NCBI GenBank assembly: GCA_947172415.1
Contig: OX359195.1
Location: forward strand, 7,247,001-7,311,000
Direction: 5' to 3'
DNA length: 64,000 nt
From: Chondrosia reniformis
Taxonomy: Eukaryota; Porifera; Demospongiae; Chondrillida; Chondrillidae
Part shown: in pieces, positions 1 to 12,900 of the stretch
Position numbering within the stretch: the stretch's first letter is position 1
How the letters are laid out: each line of letters begins with the position of its first letter
Translations under genes and position numbers: made by a program
Notes under the pieces: model-generated
What the model saw: the letters and a program-made list of their open reading frames with translations, nothing else
Databases searched by the model: none
What the model was told of the DNA's origin: nothing

Positions 1-319
1 CAGCCATTGGCTCATTTGTCTGCAATCAAGCAAGCTACAGGTTAGCTACAAAGATCTAATACATCATGCTATGCCTACTCTGTAAACAAGCCTATAGGAA
101 ACTAAACCTGGAGAGAGCTTTGGATGAAGATACAGGAGTCTTTTCTTTTCTTTCTTCTTTTGCTCCACTGGGCCATGGGTGTGTCGGTACTTTAATGTGT
201 ATATTTCCAACATGCATATACTTGTATACATTTATATATGCATATTAATAATTTAGTAAGTAATCAGAGGGAAAGGAATATCAATTGGTAGATCAATTAC
301 AGTCTAAATTCTTTCACAG
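1..319. other. intron at left edge of the XDH gene
   Basis: There is no coding exon here. The stretch ends in a good acceptor (TTTCACAG at 312-319) for the first visible XDH exon. It contains a copy of a dispersed intronic repeat at about 60-181, listed separately. Confidence 0.6.
60..181 (+). repeat. dispersed intronic repeat, family R1, copy 1
   Basis: The copy carries the shared strings 'AAGCCTATAGG', 'GAGAGCTTTGGATGAAGA', 'TACAGGAGTCTTTTCTT' and 'GCTCCACTGGGCCA'. The same strings recur in order near 17768-17905, 39575-39700 and 47418-47560, partly at 21950-22003, degenerate at 52440-52515, and inverted at 17513-17610. It is a non-autonomous element of about 120-150 bp; its class is unknown. 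Confidence 0.75.
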
Positions 320-3300
320 GAGAGGCTGTGTATGTTGACGATATCCCAGAATATAAGAATGAACTGTATGGAGCCGTTGTTTGGAGCAGGCATGCCAGTG
401 CCAAGGTGTCCTTGGTTGACCCCGGTGAGGCCCTCTCCATGCCTGGAGTAAGGGCCTTCATCAGTGCTAAGGACTTGCAGGAACCAGAGAGCAATGCTTT
501 TAATATTGTAACTGTAACTGATGAGAAAGTATTTGTAGAAGATGAAGTAAGAATCATATATTGTATCTCTGTATGTGTGACCAATGTTTTTGCTTATACC
601 ATGCTAATAAACATTTATATTATAATAAGTTAAAATAAAGCTGCAATGCAATTCAGGCGATGTTGACAATGGTATCACGCGATCAGTCACATGATTAATC
701 ATTACTTGCTATTACTGTATAATAAGTTGATGTCTTTACAAGTTGGCCTGTGTGCTTCATTCAAAAGTTGTTAGCTCTTTATAGACTGCACTAAAGTCTT
801 GGTAACACAGTTTTGAAATTTCTGGTTGTCTAGGTAACCTCATTAGGTCAGATGATTGGTCTGGTGATAGCCAGTGATAGACAGACAGCCAAGAGAGCAG
901 TCAAAAGAGTAAAGGTCGAATACAAAGAGCTACCTCCATTACTAACCATACAGGTACAGTTGGTTAGATATCATTTAAAATGGTGTCACTTTTAGGTTAT
1001 TGGGTGATAAGGTAAAGTTGTACGTATATGTACTTAAGGTATAGATGTACATACGTGTATGTAAGGTATAGACGTACATATATGTAATTATAAGGTATAG
1101 ATATACATTATGTAAGGTATGTTTGTATATGTCTAAATGTTACACTGGGAGTAAGGTTGTATGTGATAGGTAGTATGTAGTACTCCACATTTTGAAGTAC
1201 GTTGCTGTTCTACAGGATGCTATTGCTGCAAACTCCTTTTATGAGCCCACGAGATTCATAAAGAAAGGTGATCCCAGGGATGCCTTTGCTAAGGCAGATC
1301 ACATTATTGAAGGCACTGTCTCTCAGGGAGGACAAGAGCATTTCTACTTTGAGACATATGCAGCCATTGTTATCCCCAGAGATGGAGATGAGTTGGAAAT
1401 TATCTCCTCCACACAGAATGCCAACCTCACTCAGTTGACTGCTGCCAAGGTTACAGGAATACCATCCAACAGGATAGTGGTCAAGCTGAAGAGAATGGGT
1501 GAGCTATAATGGCAGGGTCTTCCCCTCCTTGGGAACTAGCAGATTTTTATCCATGACCTTGCCTCAGTTGTAAACATTGTATATAAACTCTACATCTTTT
1601 GAGTTACTTGATTTCATTTACAAATTAGGAGGAGGATTTGGGGGAAAAGAAACAAGAACAGTTCTACTTACGTGTGCCCTTGCTCTAGCTGCTAAAAGGT
1701 ACATTATATACTGTATTTCTTTATGTCCAATGTTTTACTCACGCCCCAATATTTATAAGCATGCACATTTAATAGGAAAGTGTCTATTTAGTCATTTTAT
1801 GTTTGTATACAATATGTTGTATACAATTACTGCGATAACTATTTCAGTGTATAATAATTGTATGTACTATATTTATGTATATGTAGGTGTGGTTGTCCTG
1901 TGCGCCTCATGTATGATAGAGATGAAGATATGGTGAGCACTGGGACTAGACATCCTGCCTATACTAAATACAAGGTAAGGTTTGAACATTAATCCCATAC
2001 GCAGGTACACAACAGTACATCAGACTTATTCTTATATACTTTGAGAATACTGCCTACTATTAGGTAGGTATCCAATGGAACACTGTATATTTGGATGTAT
2101 ACAGGTTGGTTGTTCTAAGAAAGGAAAGCTATCGGTGGTTGACATTGATGTTTACATAAATGGAGGTGCCACTTTGGACCTGTCTATTGCAGTGCTGGAA
2201 AGAATGGTGTCGCATTTGGCAAATGCCTACTCTATTCCCAATGCTAGTGTGAGAGGTAGAGCATGTAGAACCAACCTTCCCTCATGTACAGCGTTCAGGG
2301 GATTTGGTGCACCTCAGGGAATGTTGGTGGCAGAGAACATCATCGCCAAAGTAGCAGAGGTGAGGTAGTAGTTACAGTATTTTATAAGCAGAGGAAATCT
2401 GTTACGTTTCTATATCATACATACTGTAGACATGTAAGTTGGATGTCAATGATGTAAGGAGAATCAACTTGATGGTTGACAGAGACACAAACATATACAA
2501 CCAGCTGGTCTCTCCTTGTCACCTCCAGAGGTGTTGGGATGAACTGATGGTGAAAGCAGACATTGAAGAACGAAAGAAAAAGTTGGACAACTTCAACAAG
2601 TCAGTCATTTACAAATTTATATGTTTCTCTCAATAGGTATTCTATGCACATACAGTGACTTAATGCACAAGTATACTTGTGTACATGCATTAGTGCAGTT
2701 GATTGTGAATCCATTATTTGAGTTTATATTTGAATTTGTTTTTTGTGGCATGCAGAGGTTCAAAGTGGAAGAAACGGTCCCTCTCTATAGTTCCTACTTG
2801 CTTTGGCATTGCATTCGGTTCATCCTTCATGAACCAGGGAGGAGCACTGGTGCACATATACAGCGATGGCAATATTCTGCTCACACATGGTGGAGCAGAG
2901 ATGGGACAAGGTCTGCACACCAAGATGATCCAGATATGTGCTCGAGTGCTTGGAGTGCCAACCTCCAAAGTGTATGTGAGCGAGACTGCAACCAATACAG
3001 TAGCAAATGCACAGCCAACTGCTGCATCAATGTCAACAGATCTCTATGGCATGGCGGTTAAGGTAATTAGTGCCTAATAAATGTGTTAGCATGGTTCTTA
3101 ATATTGAGCATTACTGTATTTGAAGGATGCTTGTGAGCAACTAAAAGGTCGCCTTACACTATATATGGAAGCAAACTTGAAGGGATCTTGGGAGGACTGG
3201 GTCAAAGCAGCTTATTTTGACAGAGTTAATTTAAGTGCCAACGGATTTTACAAGTTTGCTATTTCCAAATGAAGTGTATTATAACTATTGATCACATGGC

Positions 3301-4430
3301 TTTATTTCCCCCAAAGGCTCCCTAATATTGGATATGACTGGACCACGGGAGAGGGGAATCTGTATTCCTATTTCACTTGTGGGGTTGCTTGCAGCCAGGT
3401 TGAGGTAGACTTGCTAACAGGAGAGTTTGAGATAGCTAGAACGGACATCTTAATGGATGTTGGTGAAAGTATTAACCCGGCAATAGATATTGGTCAAATT
3501 GAAGGTACACCAAATATACATATGGCATATACATATGTGTGTACTTATACCCTGTATACGTATGTATGAGATGCATAAATGTTTTAAGATACTCCCTAGG
3601 TTCAAGTACAATTCAGATTGTGATGCAAACATATCGGCTTCATTCAGAATTTAGTGCAAATTATTTGTGTAAATGTATAGATACAATAGAGAGCAATTGC
3701 TTAGATAATATATTAAACTGCAGGAGCCTTTACTCAAGGTGTGGGGTTATTCACATTGGAGGAGCATGTGTATTTGGATGGCAATGCAAGAGGTCAGATG
3801 ATTACCACAGGTCCTGGAGCCTATAAGATCCCGGGCTTCTCAGACATCCCAAAGGAATTTAATGTGTCTCTCCTGAGTGGAGTAGCCAATCAAAAGGCCG
3901 TATTTAACTCTAAGGTAATGACTCATAATACATGGTCAGTTTTCAAGAGATTTCTTCTGATTTACTTGAACACTTATTCTTTTAAGGCAATTGGGGAGCC
4001 GCCATTGTTTCTGGCTTCAAGTGTCTTCTTTGCCATTAGAGAGGCAATCAGGGCTGGCAGGTAAGCATGTGCATCAGGTGTACATACACATTTATACATA
4101 ATATATATGTTTAGAGAAGAACACCTTGTTAAGGATAGTAAAATATATTTTCTGGACTTATGTGGGAGCTGTTTGACAATGTGTCTAGGTTAGACCATGG
4201 TGTTGACGAATATTTTGAGTTGAATAGTCCTGCTACAGTTGAACGAGTTCGTATTGCATGTAGTGACAAAATATTGAAGGTATGTAAGCATTTATGATAT
4301 ATATAACCATCCTACATAATAGTTAATATTCTGTACATACATTGTAATCATCATTTTGAATGATTGTCTCTAGGTAGCCAAGGAGAGTGTCAAAAACAAT
4401 GGAAAGAGTTGGAACATACTACCTTATTAA
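320..4430 (+). CDS. XDH: xanthine dehydrogenase/oxidase, C-terminal half (5' end outside window)
   Basis: This molybdo-flavoenzyme oxidises hypoxanthine to xanthine and urate in purine breakdown; it is normally cytosolic or peroxisomal. Exons: 320-546, 834-953, 1216-1498, 1629-1698, 1889-1974, 2105-2359, 2430-2599, 2756-3062, 3126-3253, 3317-3504, 3724-3914, 3987-4060, 4189-4279, 4374-4430. They join in frame to about 748 aa. The visible part is the molybdopterin domain: [10 protein letters not shown] at the start, [46 protein letters not shown], and [12 protein letters not shown] holding the catalytic Glu. The Fe-S and FAD domains lie upstream of the window. XDH is preferred over aldehyde oxidase by overall likeness to vertebrate XDH ([23 protein letters not shown]), but close AOX paralogs cannot be excluded by eye. 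The stop is TAA 4428-4430. Confidence 0.93.
1010..1125. repeat. short degenerate tandem repeat in XDH intron
   Basis: About four imperfect copies of a unit containing AAGGTATAGA plus TGTACATACG, spaced roughly 27-35 bp, lie in the 954-1215 intron. Each carries a donor-like AAG/GTATAG. The array starts about 55 bases after the true donor, so it is a weaker case than the donor-anchored arrays described elsewhere in this window. Confidence 0.5.
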
Positions 4431-4609
4431 GATTACATAGCTATACATAATGAGAGGAAAATTATTATTATTCTCAATCTTGCAATTGCTTTGATCAGTA
4501 TAAATTACAGTTGCATAGTACAACTGTACTTCTATGAAAACAATTGTTTGTTTACCCTGCTATAGTCAACCTATATTAATTATTTCGCAATACAACCAAA
4601 AGTCGAAAA
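4431..4609. other. short intergenic gap
   Basis: This gap of 179 bp separates the XDH stop and the transporter start, both on the + strand. It is AT-rich. The transporter promoter must lie here or inside XDH. No clear TATA box or other site was recognised. Confidence 0.5.
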
Positions 4610-6639
4610 ATGGCCGACTCCACTAGTGCTACAGGCTCGAGTTCGGGAAGACGTGATATTGTAACTTCAGATAATTGTGAAAAAATTAAGCTAGTATGTT
4701 TTATTTTCATAGCAGCACTTGGAGCGATAAGTTTTGGCATCGCTCTGGTATACTCATCCCCGCTACTCGGCGACCTGCTGAGTCGGGATAACTTTACTTT
4801 GTGGGAAGACGGCTTCCGGGAGTGTGCTTATCAGACCCTTATTGGACCTATGGCGCCGTTAGGAGCAACATTTGGCGGAATTATCAGTGCGCTCGCTGTA
4901 ACTGCTTTCGGATTGGTCTACTCGATGCAGATTTGTGGTTGTATATTTCTTCTCGGCTGGGCTATGCTCGGTTCGTCCAACTTCGTTGCGTCGCCTGACG
5001 CCTTCAGAGGTCTAATACTGACTGGCAGAACGATAACTGGGTTTGCTCAAGGATGGATAGTAGCCATCCTACCGGTGAGTGTGTCTCTGTATCATAATAT
5101 ATATAATATAGTGTCGTACGTACGTATATCTATGGTACCACTCACGTACATTATAGTGATTTCCTTGTTATTACTTTTGTGATCTTTGTTGTTGCTGTCG
5201 AAATTTTAGACAAAAGGTTTTGAATACAAAGATTTTGCATTGTGGAATATAATTTATAATTTATTTATGTGTAATAATCAGGATAGAATGTTCAGAACAG
5301 CTGTCGATTCCAATGGAAAAGGCTAGAGAGAGGAGGAGGACTGTATCCTTATCAAAAGCTTAAAGCTTATAGCAATAGTGAGGTCAAGTGTCTAGACTTT
5401 GCTTCCTAATCTGTGAATTAGATCTACATTGCTGAGGTCGCTCCAGAGAAGTGGAGAGGAAAGCTGCAGATCTTAATGCAAGTGGCTGTTGGGGTTGGCT
5501 CCTTTCTGACCTTTATCCTTGCCTACGTTTTGGAAGACTATTGGAAGCTAGCCTATATATTTGCTGGTTTCTCATTAGCTCATGCATGTCTCCTCTTCTT
5601 CCTGAAAGAATCACCAAAGAGATCAAAAAATATCTTTAAAAATTTAAGATTTGCTAGCTTTTCTTTCTCCCTCAAAAGTCACTGTACACTCAAACCAGAA
5701 ATGTGTAAAGGCTTCAGTAGGCATTTGACAATTATTGTTATTCTTTATTGTTTTCAACAAATCACAGGTATTACTGTAATATCTTTTTACGCAACACCAA
5801 TATTTGTGGCAGGAGGAGCTGACAGTTGGAGCATAGATCCTCAACTTGCTGCTTCTATATCCATAGGACTTAGCCAAATTATTGGACCACTATTCTCCAT
5901 TTTATTTATTGAACGTGTTGGCCGCAAGGTCCTGCTGTTCTTTGGAGCTATAGGTATGGCTATTGGTAGTGCTGGATTAGCAACATACTTTGCAGTAGTT
6001 GATGGTTTTGATTTTAGTAGCCGTAACGACACAGATGAGTGTCTATTTAAGGTGACAGTGAACTCGGCTGAGGGTCAAGTTTTTAGTCCATTGGCTATTG
6101 TGAGTGTAGCTATTTTTGTGTTATCCTTTGCCATCTGCTGGTCCTCTCCAATGTACATCCTTGGCGCTGAAGTGTTTCCAGACAGGATTCGAGGAGTGGG
6201 AGTTGGAATTAGTATAACCTGCAATAGGATTACTGCTTCGGTGGTGGCTCTAGTTTTCCCTATCATGTCCAGAGCACTGGGACTGGCCATACCAATTTAT
6301 GTACTAACATTCCTATCTATCCTAGCTGCTATCTATGTGGTCTTCTTTGTGCCAGAGACTAAGGGAAAACCCCTTGGGCTAGTGTTTTATAATAAGATTA
6401 GTATCGTTCGTAACATAAGGGATTTTATTGAATATGCTAAAGTGATGTTCTGTCTGAAGAATCAGTGGGCCGTTTATGAACTTAATGAGGTGCAAGATCC
6501 GTATAAAGGCAGATCCTGTCTCAATTGCTGGTACAAAAGGGAGCAGTATCAGTTGAACAGTGTACCATTTGAAGGGCCTCTGCAAGTAACTATACCAGAT
6601 GCCTTATCACACAGAACAATAGCCGAAACTCGGTTGTGA
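4610..6639 (+). CDS. GLUT-like sugar transporter, major facilitator superfamily
   Basis: A predicted 560-aa plasma-membrane carrier of hexoses or a related polyol, SLC2/sugar-porter family. There are two exons, 4610-5074 and 5422-6639, joined in phase 0 (ILP/IYIAEVAP). Family signatures are in order. After TM1 comes a long TM1-TM2 loop. Then IYIAEVAPEKWRG ends the N-half; QQITGITVISFYATPIF marks TM7; ERVGRKVLLFFG is the RxGRK loop of the C-half; GAEVFPDRIRG matches the E-R motif after TM10; VPETKG lies after TM12. The N-terminus MADSTSATGSSS is cytosolic and polar. The start is the first ATG after in-frame stops. The substrate cannot be told from sequence. The C-tail has a Cys pair (SCLNC) of unknown role. 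The length fits the 470-560 aa norm. Confidence 0.92.
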
Positions 6640-6941
6640 TATCATATACAGTAATGGATGTATCATTATCAGACTATGATTTTTAACAATATTTAGCAAT
6701 TTATTTAATTAATATTCAACAGAGGTGCAATATATTTAAAGGAAGAATTGAACTATATATGTATGATGATTTTTATAATTAATTATGATACACATTACGT
6801 ATATTGATATACATTATATACGTTCTATGAATTCTATACTGTTAGATTTCCTAATTAATCCGCAACAAGCTATACAGTAAAATGGCGATAGAATGTTTAC
6901 ATTGTATTAATATTGAAGGATCGTTCCCCTAAAGAGATCGA
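6640..6941. other. intergenic gap between transporter and REV3L
   Basis: About 300 bp, AT-rich, no coding signal. It must contain the transporter 3' end and the REV3L promoter. No specific site was recognised. Confidence 0.5.
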
Positions 6942-9900
6942 ATGGAAGAGAGCTTCTTCTCGTGTAGAATATTTCATGCAGACTATTATCTCGCCGATCC
7001 TACAAAGAATATCGACGTGACCTTTTCCAACTTTAGATGTGCCGTCACGAAGAAGGTTCCTGTAATTCGCATATTCGGTGCCACCAAAGGAGGACAGAAG
7101 ACGTGTCTGCACATGCACGGAGTGTTTCCGTACCTCCTCGTGCCGTATCCGTGGAAGGAGGTGGATGGGAAATATATCCATCAGCTAGCATCAAGCATAG
7201 ATCGAGCACTCACCGTCAGCTCCGCAAGTGGATCATCAGCTAGCTTAGGGGACCACCAGCAGCATGTGTTCAAGATCATCCCAGTGGAAGGAATGTAAGT
7301 TCAGCTTTGAAGGTGACACTTATCTCCTAAAACCTTTGTGTTCATTAATAAAATACTGGTTTCCTCCACTTTTTACATGTAGACCTTTCTATGGTTATCA
7401 TGAAAATAAGGAGATATTCCTGAAGATCTACATGTATAATCCAGGCCTAATAAAAAGGTAGAATGTGAAAAATGTAAAACTATGAAGATGATGTTTTTTT
7501 CTTATGGTATGCAGACTATCAGACCTTCTGCTCTCTGGAGCTATCATGAATACTGTACTGCAGCCTCACGAAGCACATGTTCCATATATCCTGCAAGTAA
7601 GCGTCCCCCAAGGTGTTGTATATCACTAAATAATAATCCTAATAATACCTACGTACACATATGTAGTTTTTGATGGACTACCACTTGTATGGGATGAATT
7701 TTATACATCTGAGGATGGTCCAGTTTCGGTGCTCTGGTCACGAAGCATCGTCCCCAAGTGAACTGTTGGACCCCTCTTGTGCTATTAGCTCAAAACCTTT
7801 GGGAAAGTGGAACACTAATTTAATAGATAAGTATGTATTCACCTCTTTTTGGCTCTGGACATTTTTTGTGAATATAGAGAAGTCTTTGCATTTACAGATG
7901 TACAAAATACATATATATGAAACATTCAGACTGTTTTATGCAATAGTTGTTGCTAAAGCATTCTATTCCTCATTACTCCCAACAAGGGATTCAAATGTAT
8001 GCCTCTATTATGTATTGTGAGGTTAATGAAATGATGAGGCTATGAAAGCTCTAAAATTGACTTCGGATCATAAAGTCCCCTATTTTTAATATTTAATGAT
8101 TTTGTGTCTTATTGTGTGCATAGGAGACACTTAAATGCTTTGGCCAGAGTGAGTGTCTGCGAATTGGAGTGTGATGCAATTGCTGCAGATATACTAAATA
8201 AAGCTATGATATTGTCAAGTTCCGATTTGGAGCAGACGTTTTCAGATAATCCGGGGCTCAATGCACTGTGGATGGATGAAGTGGAGAGACGCAGGGAGCT
8301 GGGTAGTCAAAATAGCTATCCTGAGCTCTCTGTTCCACTTATTGAAGGTCAGCATTTCCCCACCGGTGTTGTTATATTAATTATGGATTTACTGAATGTT
8401 GTAATGTTGCCAAGTTTGTGTTCAATAACTATTTACTTACTAAAAACGTGTGTGTATACAGTGGTTTCATGTACCTGCCACAGAACGTCCACAGGCAGTA
8501 GTTCACCAAAGAGAGTTGAGGATGATGCAAGACTTTAGAGATATTGTGCAACAGCATCTAAGTGAAGCAGATACTGAAGGTGCTATACAAGCTGGGGCTG
8601 AAGACCAGCATGGCATTTCTGATCTCAGTCAAGCACACACGACTTTTGACCATTCTCAGCAAGATGTCAAACTATGTAGTAAGTCCCTTGGAAGTGTATT
8701 ATGTAGCAAATATAGTAATGATAATAATTTCCTTGGCTTACCTAAACCCTAAACCTTACATAACTTTTTAACTTGTCTACAGCTTCAGAAACCAGAGGAG
8801 AGGTCAATGAGGAGCATGTTTGTAGTGTACTTGAAAGTAGTCAAATAGCTTCATCTCAATCTTGTGAGTGAACTATTATGGGAGCACCGCACTTTCTCAT
8901 TATAATTGTGTATTACTTTACAAGTCCATTTAAGCTTTACCTGTATCATCCATTTCTCTTGTATATACATATGCAGCTGAAGCCTTAAACTCAGATATTT
9001 TGACCCTTCTTCTCAAATTGGCTTCATCCCAGTCCACTAATCCTAGCTCACAAGCTGAATTCTCACAAAATGATTCCCTTTCTGCTGCTCAAGTGCTATC
9101 ACAAAGCCTACTGCACAGCTCTCAGAAATCTCTCCTCTCTGGGTCACAAAGAACTGAGGAGATGTCTCTCTTTTCACCTGAAGACACCAGCCCACGTGAT
9201 GGTGGCAGCTGTCATTCCCAAAAGGGAACTATTTACACTCAAAAGGATACATCACCAGTGGATCCTGTAACCAGTGGAGAGTCTGTTGATTTGAAATCGC
9301 TCAGTTTACGGAGTGCATCCGAACTTTTCCTCCCCTTTTCTCAGACTCCATCTACTCCTGATGTTCCATTGCAAGGAAACCAGGAGTCTCCTCGTGATGG
9401 TTTGGAGATTGACCCTACTTCTCCTTCTCAAACAATGGATGAACGCTACAAAATATCACCTTCACAGCAGGTTGAGATGATTCTAACTTCAAGTACAAAC
9501 CATATGGAGAATTTATCAGACCTGTGTGATCCTGAGGAAGGTGATTTGCTAGAGTCTTTGATGTTGCTACAAGAAGATGCAAGAGAGACTGAGATTATGT
9601 CGCAATGTCCATGGGAGATGAAGCAACATACTGACGCTGATGGGTTAGTTGGACAATACAATCATCACATATGTGTATACACACTGTATATGAATAATTG
9701 AAGTGATAATCTTACCACAAGTAATTATTCACAAAGAGGGAAAAGCATGAAGGAAGCAACTGCTGAGAATTGAACACAGGACAGCTGGTTATGACCACCA
9801 GTGCTCAGCCACTGAGCTACAACTACCACAGCAATGCTTCATTCCCTCTACATTACACTAACTGCAATTAAGTGACCATTCACACTAATTAGTGATGATT

Positions 9901-12900
9901 TCCCAAAACAAGCTCTTAATCAGAGATATAATTCCCTCTTGCACAGGAAGAATAGCTATTCTACCTCTGACCAGCCTGGTACCAGCAACGACCAACAAAG
10001 TATAGTTCATATACCACAACTGGATGGTTCTAATGATCACAGAGCTAAAACCCAAAATATGTATAAGAGAAAGCATCAAAAGGTTCTAGGAACTACTCGG
10101 AGATACCAACTTAGACGGTCAGTAAAATCTGACTCCTACTCTGCTCTAGTTAGGAGCATTAGAGAGGCATCAACAGATGTTGGAGGTGACGTCAGCTCCG
10201 AGCCTAGTGACCCACCACCTGTGGTTGCCACTGGCGATGGTGGTCTGCTGAAGGAGAACAGAGCTACACTAGTCAAGCGCGCCAAACACAGCAGCATGTA
10301 CCCACTGATTAAGAGATTGAAACTTGTCAATTCTGATCCAACCAGAGATATCTCTAAGCAGTTTGAACCAGACAGTCCCAAGAAGAGAAGGGAGGACATG
10401 CCATCTGAAAACAAAAAGGTTTTAAAATTGAAAAGACACAAGAAGAGAGCTCAGTCCATCAGGAGCACAAGCAAAAGGACATTACCCACCAGTGTTGCCA
10501 CAAAGAACCTCACACATGAAACTACAAGTCCTCAACTAGGGTCGGACATAATGGAAGGCCCTACTGGCATTGTCATCCCAACTGGCCAATCAAATTGCCT
10601 TGTTTGCCCCGGACCATCAAACACTGTACCACCTGCCACACCAGATTCAGATGATACGCTGTCTCTAAATTCTGAGAAGGAGTTAGCCCTGTGCCATTCT
10701 ACACCTGCTCCATCCGGGGAAGGTAATCCTATAAGAATTTCACTGAATATAGCAAAGGAAACACCATCCAGCGGAAGCAGCAGATGTTCAACTGCCAATC
10801 TTCCATCTCCTCCACTTCTTGCACACTATTCCTCAGATGAAGAGAAAGGTCAATTTCTAGAAATTGGGGACTCTGGGAATAATGACTTTCAATTGCAGCT
10901 CAAATCATCCGCTGAAAGTTTTGTAGGTGTTTGTCCAGAATCATGTTCTTCTGCCAAAATACCTGATTTGGTACCAGTAGAAGACAGCCTACAGCAAAGC
11001 TTTATCAAAGACATACCTCCAAAAGGATCTGTTTTAGTACCTGTACACCTGCCACCCACTTTGCAGACCTTGCTTGAAAGTTCTAAAAGTTATGGAATTC
11101 CAGAAGTACGACACCAAACAGCATATTTTAGCAATCCAAATGATGTTCCAAATAACAGGCAAGTGTCAGCAATTTAGGGCCAAATTATAGACTTGTATGT
11201 ATATACATGATTATAATAATACCATGAGCATCAGCAACATTTATTTAACAGGCTAATTTTAGAACACTTTGACCTATAGATCTTCATCAGCTATATATGA
11301 AACTATTTCCTAGGAAGTGAATGCTATTTTGTAACGATCTCGTTCTGCAGAAGCAGTGTACCCCATCCCAAGAGTAAGATGCCATACGAACTGCATTCCT
11401 TTGATCCACCAGCTACCACGTCCAAGTCTTCTTTGACCACCAGGTTTCATTTATCTGGTATCAACCATTGGAGAACAGTTATCCAAGTCCTGTATTCTAC
11501 TTCATCTGACGATAAGGCATCTATCTCGAAGAGTTCAAAGTCCTCCAAATCAGATGCATCACTCACTAAACTCCAAAAGTATCAACAGTCAATCAAGCAG
11601 AAAGCATCACAATATCGAGGCGTGGCCACTGTTATTGTCCCAGTAACCCCGCCCCCTTCATTGGCACACTTGCAGTTAACCTTTAAACCAAAGGGTGGAA
11701 GAGAGTGTGTAGAGAAGAGTGCCCCTGTGGCAGAGGACCTACCAAGTCAAAGCTCTGTGAATTCAGAAAAGAAAGTGAGAGACTTGAAATTCTCACCGCC
11801 TTCAAGTTCACACCAGAGGAGCACATCTGATGCACTGATGATACCTTTGGCGAGTACCCCAATGTCTCTTCTGCATCCCTCGCCTCCCAAGCGGCCCTTT
11901 CTCTACCCCAGTCCAGTGGGTACCAGATCTTTGCTCAGGGATGGTGAAGGCCAGGCCTGCACAGACCAGCAGAAGGAGTTGACAACACCAAAGTTTGGAG
12001 TAGCAAGACATCTTGTAAGTGTAAATTGAACCGCCTTCCGTATTGGAACCCTTAGTTAAGATATCTTTATGGACTACCTAGGTTTATGACCTACAGAACT
12101 TGTTCTGTAAACATCTCAATGAAATTCATTACTTCAGTGTCTTGTAAACTATATGTGTGCTGTATACTGTACTGATCTGGCATACTGTTATTGGCTGCCT
12201 TTAGGTTCAGACTCCTGGTGTTTCATCTAGTCAGTCTTGGAAGAGAGAATCTTCACAAATAGATGGTCCTACTCCAAAGAATCTTTATGGATTTCAACAC
12301 AGCCTCTCGCTACCAGATGAGAAGCCTAAAGGAAATCCGATGCACAAGGTACATGGCTCCTTTGGTATACCTCTCCCCCTCAGGGTAGGATAGGTCGGCT
12401 CCTTTGGTATACCTCTCCCCCTCAGGGTAGGATAGGTCGGCTCCTTTGGTATACCTCTCCCCCTCAGGGTAGGATAGGTCGGCTCCTTTGGTATACCTCT
12501 CCCCCTCAGGGTAGGATAGATTGGCTACTATGGTGATTTACATCTCAATTCTCACTACCCTAACACTGTTATACTATAGGTGCAGTACTTGACTACCCTA
12601 AGTGTCGAACTGCACACGCAAACAAGAGGAGACAAGCTTCCTGATCCAGAGTTTGATGAGGTACTGGCTGTGTTCTATATGGTCCACAATGACTGGGACA
12701 CAGACAAGTCTGAACAAACTGGTATTATTGCTATTAACCTGAAATCAGGGATACCTGGCTCTCACCTAGAGTACCTTAATGGTTGCGGTGTTAGCAGTCG
12801 TGTAAACATTATTCATGTGGCCAGCGAGGGAGAGCTCTTTGATGTACTGGTGCAAATTGTGTACTCCCTTGATCCTGATATTCTGATTGGCTATGAGGTA

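Noticed and set aside
3539-3826. Alternative frame over the XDH exon at 3724
   Set aside because: Shadow of the XDH exon in another frame; the XDH frame matches the family.
9697-9830. Functional tRNA-Met gene
   Set aside because: The acceptor stem does not pair, and the tRNA-like head runs into a repeat body shared by four copies.
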